Source of the DNA: WHSW01 sp963842795
GTDB taxonomy: Bacteria; Actinomycetota; Thermoleophilia; Solirubrobacterales; 70-9
Assembly: GCA_963842795.1 (NCBI GenBank)
Contig: CAWJHV010000015.1
Coordinates: 124,001-188,000 of the forward strand
Direction of reading: 5' to 3'
Length of the DNA stretch: 64,000 nucleotides
Shown here one piece after another: positions 59,467 to 64,000 of the stretch. Numbering within the stretch: the first letter of the stretch is position 1; each line of letters opens with the position of its first letter. Both the position numbers and the translations under genes were made by a program. The notes under the pieces were generated by a model, which saw only the letters and a program-made list of their open reading frames with translations, was not told the DNA's origin and did no database searches.

Positions 59467-60228
59467 ATGGCCGGGCGGCTCGAGGGCAAGGTCTGCGTGA
59501 TCACCGGGGCGGCGAGCGGGATCGGGCCGACGTCGGCGCGGATGTTCGCCGCCGAGGGCGCGCGGGTCGTCGGCGTCGACCTCGATCCGAGCGACGGTCG
59601 GCGAGCTCACGATCGAGGCCGACGTCACCGACGAGGACCAGGTCCAGAGCCTCTACGCGCGGGTCGTCGACGAGCTCGGCCACATCGACGTGCTCTTCAA
59701 CAACGCCGGCATCAACCCCTACGACGACACCTCGGTGGTCGAGGAGCCGCTCGAGGCCTGGCAGCGGGTCCAGGAGGTCAACGTGCGCATCGGTCTTCCT
59801 CTGCTGCAAGTACGGAATCCCGCCACCTGCTCGAAACCGGCGGCGGCTCGGTGATCAACACCGCCTCGTTCGTCGCCGTGATGGGCGCCGCGGTCTCGCA
59901 GATCTCCTACACCGCCTCGAAGGGCGCCGTGCTGGCGATGTCGCGCGAGCTCGGGGTCGAGTTCGCCCGCCGCGGCGTCCGCGTCAACGCGCTCTGCCCG
60001 GGCCCGGTCAACACGCCGCTGCTGCAGGAGCTGTTCGCCGAGCGACCCGGCGAAGGCGGCGCGGCGGCTGGTCCACCTGCCGATGGGCCGCTTCGCCGAG
60101 GCCGAGGAGATCGCGCAACGCGGCGATCTTCCTCGCCTCGCGACGAGTCCTCCTACATCACCGCCTCGACCTTCCTGGTCGACGGCGGGCTCTCCGGCGC
60201 CTACCTCACTCCGGAGACGGGCGAGTAG
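59467..60228 (+). CDS. Short-chain dehydrogenase/reductase (frame interrupted)
   Basis: Classical SDR of about 250 residues. Cofactor motif VITGAASGIG (an acidic residue in GVDLDPSD suggests NAD), NNAGINPYDD, catalytic Ser in GSVINTASFVAVMG and YTASKGAVLAMSREL (Tyr, Lys), CPGPVNTPLL and the C-terminal DESSYITASTFLVDGG. Extra bases at about 59597, 59793, 59823, 60050, 60116 and 60141 interrupt the frame. Begins 4 bp after the aldehyde dehydrogenase stop. The 3' end overlaps the convergent FGGY kinase by 23 bp. Confidence 0.88.
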   Translation: MAGRLEGKVCVITGAASGIGPTSARMFAAEGARVVGVDLDPSDGRRAHDRGRRHRRGPGPEPLRAGRRRARPHRRALQQRRHQPLRRHLGGRGAARGLAAGPGGQRAHRSSSAASTESRHLLETGGGSVINTASFVAVMGAAVSQISYTASKGAVLAMSRELGVEFARRGVRVNALCPGPVNTPLLQELFAERPGEGGAAAGPPADGPLRRGRGDRATRRSSSPRDESSYITASTFLVDGGLSGAYLTPETGE

Positions 60229-61705
60229 CCGCCTCGACTCGCGCCAGCGCGTGCATGTCGGCAGCCAACCGCGGATAGAGCTCGCGGTAGCGGTCGTAGA
60301 GCTCTGAATACAGCTCAGCGGTCGAGGCCGCCGGCTCGAGCACGCGATCGACGCGAACCCAATCGTCCCCTTCCGCAATCAGCGAGACCGCGTCGGCCGC
60401 GAGGATCGCACTCCCGAAGCTGGCGCCGACGGATGGATGACAGATCGCCTGCTCGCGGCCGAGCACGTCGGCGACGATCTGCGGCAGCAGGTCGTCGCGC
60501 GTCCCACCGCCCACCCCCGCGATCCGGGTGGCCGCGGAGCCAACCGCGGCCATCGTTTCGACGTTGTGCCTGATCGCAAACGCGATGCCTTCGAGTACCG
60601 CGCGCAGGAGTTCCGGCTGTCCATGCCTGAGGGTCAGCCCGACGATCAGGCCGCGCGCATCGGGGTCGAAGATCGGCGTCCGCTCGCCGGCGAGGTACGG
60701 CAGCATCAGCAGTCCACGCGAGCCGGCCGGGACGGCCGCGGCCTGCTCGAGGAACTCCTCCCAAGGCGGTGCGCCCACAACGTCTCGCAACCAGGTCACC
60801 GCGAGGCCTCCGGTCGCCATCCCCGCGGCAAGCGAAAACGTCCCGGGATTCACGCCGGCCGTCGTCCACAGTGACGCCGACGAGGCGGGAGAGCCCATGC
60901 ACTGGACCAGGAAAACGGTCGACCCGTACATGATCATGAGCTCTCCGGGCTCCGTTACACCCGCGGCGACCGACTCCGCCCAGGCGTCGATCGTCCCCGC
61001 GCAGACGGGCGTGCCGGCCGGGATCCCGGTGAGCTCCGCGGCCGCCGAGGTGACCTCGCCGGCCACCTCCGCCGGCCACAGCAGCCGCGGCTGCGGCAGC
61101 TCTCCGGCGATGGAGGTCCACCGCTCGTCGATCCAACGGGCCGCCCGGAGGTCGTAGAGCGGGTCACATTGGCTCGCGCTGTGATGGTCGAGGACGTACT
61201 CGCCGGTGAGTCTGAGCACCGCGAGCGAGCTCGGCATCAGCAGTCGGTGCGCCGCCGCGAGGTACCCGTCGTCGCGCTTGCCGAGCCAGCGCAGCTTCGG
61301 GCCGACGGCCTGGCTCGTCAGCGGGGATCCGCCGACGGCCAGGATCTCGTCCGGACCGAGTTCCTGGTTGAGCTCGTCGATCTCCCGCCCTGCCCTGGAA
61401 TCGATCCCGTAGAGAATCGCCGGGTGAAGCGGGCGGCCGCCGGAGTCGGCGATCAGGGCGCAGGGGCCGATCCCGCTGACGCAGACCGCCGCCGGCTCGC
61501 CGGGTCGTTCCCCGACGAGCGCCCGGATCACGCGGAGCGTGTCGTCCCACCAGACCGCCTCGGCGTCCTGTTCGGCAAAGCCGGGCTGCGGCTGCTCGAA
61601 TCCGTGCTCAGCGCGCGCGCTATCGACGATCTGCCCGTCCCCATCGACGAGCACGGCCTTCGTCGCCGACGTGCCGACGTCGATTCCGAGCACCAGGGAA
61701 GCCAC
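60206..61705 (-). CDS. FGGY-family carbohydrate kinase (xylulokinase-like)
   Basis: Sugar kinase of 499 residues, uninterrupted. N-terminal ATPase-fold phosphate loop LVLGIDVGTSATKAVLVD; domain 2 motif AGVGGGTRDDLLPQIVADVLG and SFGSAILAA correspond to the FGGY signature and adenosine motifs; LMLPYLAGERTPIFDPDARG is family-typical. The catalytic Asp is in GTIDAWAESVAAG. Upstream on the same strand, a fucose/arabinose-type isomerase gene lies 5 bp away, so the pair probably converts an aldose to a ketose phosphate (L-fuculose, ribulose or xylulose type); exact sugar unknown. Confidence 0.9.
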   Translation of the reverse strand: MASLVLGIDVGTSATKAVLVDGDGQIVDSARAEHGFEQPQPGFAEQDAEAVWWDDTLRVIRALVGERPGEPAAVCVSGIGPCALIADSGGRPLHPAILYGIDSRAGREIDELNQELGPDEILAVGGSPLTSQAVGPKLRWLGKRDDGYLAAAHRLLMPSSLAVLRLTGEYVLDHHSASQCDPLYDLRAARWIDERWTSIAGELPQPRLLWPAEVAGEVTSAAAELTGIPAGTPVCAGTIDAWAESVAAGVTEPGELMIMYGSTVFLVQCMGSPASSASLWTTAGVNPGTFSLAAGMATGGLAVTWLRDVVGAPPWEEFLEQAAAVPAGSRGLLMLPYLAGERTPIFDPDARGLIVGLTLRHGQPELLRAVLEGIAFAIRHNVETMAAVGSAATRIAGVGGGTRDDLLPQIVADVLGREQAICHPSVGASFGSAILAADAVSLIAEGDDWVRVDRVLEPAASTAELYSELYDRYRELYPRLAADMHALARVEAATRPSPE

Positions 61706-61710
61706 GCCGA

Positions 61711-63118
61711 CTACGGCTCGATGCAGTCGATGTCGAGCAACGCGCAGACGCCTCGGAGCTCAGCCCGCACGTCGCCGGGAACGGCGTGGATGTGATTTGA
61801 GGCGTAGGTCTCGAGGAACGCCTCCGGCGTCGGATCGAGGCGGGCGAACATGTGCGGCCAGGTCCGCGTCGTCTGCTCGGCGAGCGCCAGGTCCTCCTCG
61901 TCGCCGAAGCGCTCAGCCGAGCCGCCGAGCAGATGCATCCGGTAGCGCCCGCCCGCGTGGGTCAGCCGCGCGAAGGTGAACTGCCCCGGGGCGGCGACGT
62001 GGTAGACCGAGGCGCCGCCGGCCGGGAAGTAGAACTGAGCCGGAAAGAGCTCGACCTGACCCAGATTCTCGGCCGGATCGGAGGATCGCGCCGCGAGCCA
62101 GGTGGCGTGCTGGCCGGAGTTGCAGAGGTCCCAGATGCCGCGGTCGTGGTGGTAATGCCTGACGTCCGCGAACAGGACCGGGGTGTCGGAGAGGGACTGA
62201 AGGAGCTGCATCGTCAGCGCGCCGTCCATGTCGGCCTCCGTCGCGCAGACGTGCGGGGCCTTGGGGCCGTTCCAGTCGTAGGGATCGTTGAGCAGGGCCT
62301 CCGCGACGTCGGCCGTCGCGAAGTGCGTCGTCAGCTCCGGCTGGCCCTTGATGCCGGTGAAATCGAGGCGCAGGTCTGCGATCAGGTCCGTCATCCCCAT
62401 GTACATCTGGAGCTGGCGCTCGAGCAGCTCGGGCGTGAGCAGCTGGCCGTCGTAGTGGATCGCGCGGCAATTCTCCTCGAGCCAGAGTCGGCCGCGGCGC
62501 GCCTCCGCCGGATCCGCCTGCTCGGCGCGCCGAACGAGTTCCAGCTGGTCGACCTCCTCGACGTCGATCCCGAATTGCGCCATCCAGGTGTCGGTGCCGG
62601 CGGTCGCTGTGTACATGCCCATCGGCCGGCCTCCGATCCGCCCGAACGTCATCCCGCGCAGGCTGGCTGACGGCGCGTGCCGAGGCGACCTGGGCCTCGA
62701 GACGATCCCGCACCGACGCGTCGGCGATGTCGCCCCACACGCGCGAGTAGCCGCGCCCGACCTGGTCGAGTGCTCCGGCGACGGCGAGCATCGCCACGAG
62801 CCCGGGCCGCGCGGGATCGAGCGTCGAGAGCAGGATCAGCGGCGAGCGGATCTCCGTCGCGGCGAGCATCGCGAAATGGGGGAACGCCCAGACGGAGAGG
62901 TTGAAGACCACGCAGTCGACGCCGGCGGCCGCGATTCTGCGCCCCTCCCGCACGGCGAGCTCGTTGCTCCAAACGGGCTCCTCGCCGGCCACAACCGTAT
63001 GGCCGTTGGCCTCGAGCGCGGCGCGGATCGCCCGCTCGGCCGAGAGGACGTCCTCGAGCACGGTCGCGTGGGCGAAGTCGCGCCCATCGGAGAAGCTGAG
63101 GAGGCCGACGTTCGCCAT
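61711..63118 (-). CDS. L-fucose/L-arabinose isomerase-type sugar isomerase (frame interrupted)
   Basis: About 469 residues in two frames. The N-terminal part (MANVGLLSFSDGRDFAH, then GEEPVWSNELAVREGRR and CVVFNLSVWAFPHFAM, the domain that approaches the sugar) is read from ATG 63118; the C-terminal part (MTFGRIGGRPMGMYTATAGT, then MDGALTMQLLQSL and LFADVRHYHHD, with the metal-binding Glu/Asp/His) continues one frame away from about 62665. A single extra base in CAGCCTG explains the shift. Followed by the FGGY kinase gene 5 bp downstream, so one sugar pathway. Confidence 0.82.
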
Positions 63119-63120
63119 CG

Positions 63121-63834
63121 CTATGCGCCCCCGACGGCGCTGCCGTGAGCGACTTCCTCGGGCAGGCGGTACCACGGCTTGCGCGTGCCCACCCGCGCCC
63201 GGCGGTTCCAGCGCCGCGACTTGGGCCACTCCTGCATCAGTTCGAGCAGCCTGCTCGCGCGCTCGCCGACCACGTCGTCGGCTCCGCTGAAGCGCTCGAG
63301 GTTCGCCGAAACGGTCCGATGCCAACCCCAGTCGGAACAGGTCACCTCCTGGATGCGACGCGGATCGATCGCATCGTGTCGCTCGGCGATCTGGAGGTGC
63401 TCGAACAGCGTCCGCGTGTCCTGCTGGTCCTTCTCCGTGAACTCGACGATCTGGAGCTTGCTCAGGGCCAGATCCGCGGCCGGTAACGGTCGGGTGCGAG
63501 AGCTCCAGACGGTCCCTGAGGTCGAGGTCGTGACACATGTCCATCCGGCCCATGAACACGTCGATCGGCATCCCGTCGGGGCCGTCGAAGTAGAGGCGCT
63601 TGTGACCGTGGAGGGCATTGAACTCGCGGTCCGGGATCGACCCGTCCTCGGCGAGCGCCGCCTCGACGGCACGGCGATGCTTCGGCGATGCGACGAAGTC
63701 GAGATCGCCGAGCTCCGAGCGACCCGTGCCGCAGAGATAGGTGATCGCGACCCCGCCGACCATTCGAAGGAGGCCCCGTGGCGGTCGGCCAGCGAGACCA
63801 GCTCAACCGCGCGCTCCACGAACTGCGACGCCAT
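63121..63834 (-). CDS. Nucleotidyltransferase-fold protein (frame interrupted)
   Basis: About 235 residues across three frame segments: MASQFVERAVELVSLADRHGA, then MVGGVAITYLCGTG with ELGDLDFVASPKHRR and GMPIDVFMGRMDM, then ALSKLQIVEFTEKDQQDTRTLF and a C-terminal Arg-rich part. The G-x-LDFV-x-IDVF pattern is that of minimal nucleotidyltransferase (AbiEii/MNT-like) folds, the metal Asp residues being in DLD and ID. One missing base near 63765 and one extra near 63490 break the frame. No antitoxin partner is evident. It sits 2 bp upstream of the sugar isomerase. Confidence 0.6.
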   Translation of the reverse strand: MASQFVERAVELVSLADRHGASFEWSAGSRSPISAARVARSSAISTSSHRRSIAVPSRRRSPRTGRSRTASSMPSTVTSASTSTAPTGCRSTCSWAGWTCVTTSTSGTVWSSRTRPLPAADLALSKLQIVEFTEKDQQDTRTLFEHLQIAERHDAIDPRRIQEVTCSDWGWHRTVSANLERFSGADDVVGERASRLLELMQEWPKSRRWNRRARVGTRKPWYRLPEEVAHGSAVGGA

Positions 63835-64000
63835 CTATCCCTCCACCCGCTGGGCCCGGACCCCGCGCTCGTCGATGTCGACCAGGCAGGCCCGGAGGAT
63901 GCCGACCGCGGCCTCGCTTCCCGCGTTGACGCACAACGTGTTCCCGACCCGGACGTGGCCGGGCGACTCGTGCACGTGGCCGTGGAGGGAGAGGACCGGC
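63835..64000 (-). CDS. Metallophosphoesterase, C-terminal part (partial)
   Basis: The last 54 codons are visible and run off the window. PVLSLHGHVHESPG carries the GHxH metal-binding motif of calcineurin-like phosphoesterases, followed by RVGNTLCVNAGSEAAVG, the usual closing strand, and a short tail ending in Gly. The stop TAG (63835-63837) directly abuts the ATG of the nucleotidyltransferase-fold gene, so the two are co-transcribed. Confidence 0.8.
   Translation of the reverse strand, partial: PVLSLHGHVHESPGHVRVGNTLCVNAGSEAAVGILRACLVDIDERGVRAQRVEG

Noticed and set aside
55379..60141. Interpretation of the interrupted operon as a set of decayed pseudogenes.
   Set aside because: Catalytic motifs are all intact; there are no deletions, point stops or larger lesions, only single-base additions. 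Ordinary decay would not look like this.
63121..63834. Nucleotidyltransferase-fold gene as the toxin of an AbiEii/MNT-type toxin-antitoxin pair.
   Set aside because: No antitoxin-like small gene is adjacent; neighbours are a sugar isomerase and a metallophosphoesterase.
1..64000. Search for CRISPR arrays, tRNA/rRNA genes, transposases, integrases and biosynthetic megasynthases.
   Set aside because: None was recognisable by reading; the only repeats found are those listed. tRNA detection by eye is imperfect.

Overview
The window comes from a high-GC, gene-dense bacterial chromosome, most likely an actinomycete of the Thermoleophilia/Solirubrobacterales type. This is inferred from the strong G/C codon bias, frequent GTG starts, ATGA/GTGA gene overlaps, SUF genes without ISC, actinobacterial WS/DGAT and DrrAB-type genes, IdeR-like iron boxes and many secreted PKD/propeller proteins. 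No rRNA, tRNA, CRISPR array, transposase or phage gene was seen.

Layout. 0-3 kb: the end of a SUF Fe-S assembly operon (sufB partial, sufD). 3-6 kb: an efeOB iron-uptake operon behind two abutting IdeR-type palindromes. 6.4-11.6 kb: a copper-type block (YcnI-like, CopC-CopD fusion, three small membrane proteins) that runs from a Zur-like Fur regulator; a perfect Fur/Zur box separates that regulator from a divergent ZIP transporter. 11.6-17.6 kb: a polytopic membrane protein, a cupredoxin, a secreted serine protease, a haem-oxygenase-fold enzyme, a DipZ-like thioredoxin without cysteines, a GNAT and a CDF exporter. 18-28.2 kb: IspH, a TetR locus, an M28 peptidase, WS/DGAT, a DrrAB-type ABC exporter, a DMT transporter, and a nickel/cobalt permease followed by a Fur protein with a long histidine-rich tail.

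28.2-44.4 kb is a secretome region. It holds a small Tat protein plus a DUF4331 protein, two decapeptide-repeat exported proteins, a sugar dehydrogenase with PKD domain, YWTD and TolB-like propellers, a coiled-coil/PKD/proline-rich three-gene operon, and a PASTA lipoprotein before a cysteine-tailed MarR regulator. 45-51 kb carries a DUF59 Fe-S factor, FxsA, a HAD hydrolase, a FadR-type regulator and a two-component system with a symmetric direct/inverted-repeat operator region.

50.9-60.2 kb encodes what looks like amine catabolism through gamma-glutamylated intermediates: an FAD/GcvT oxidoreductase and a choline/ethanolamine-kinase-like protein on one strand; an amino-acid permease, GS-like ligase, gamma-glutamyl hydrolase, aldehyde dehydrogenase and SDR on the other. 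60.2-64 kb holds a FGGY sugar kinase, a fucose/arabinose-type isomerase, a nucleotidyltransferase-fold protein and a partial metallophosphoesterase.

Two features stand out. A dispersed, apparently non-coding repeat of about 220-260 bp with a 49-bp hairpin core occurs once near 17.8 kb (inverted) and twice near 28.5 kb. From 55.4 to 60.15 kb, every gene of the amine cluster is interrupted by single extra bases, about twenty in all, each placeable directly 3' of a CG dinucleotide. No frameshift was found in the first 54 kb. The likeliest explanation is a consensus-sequence error, but the pattern deserves checking.
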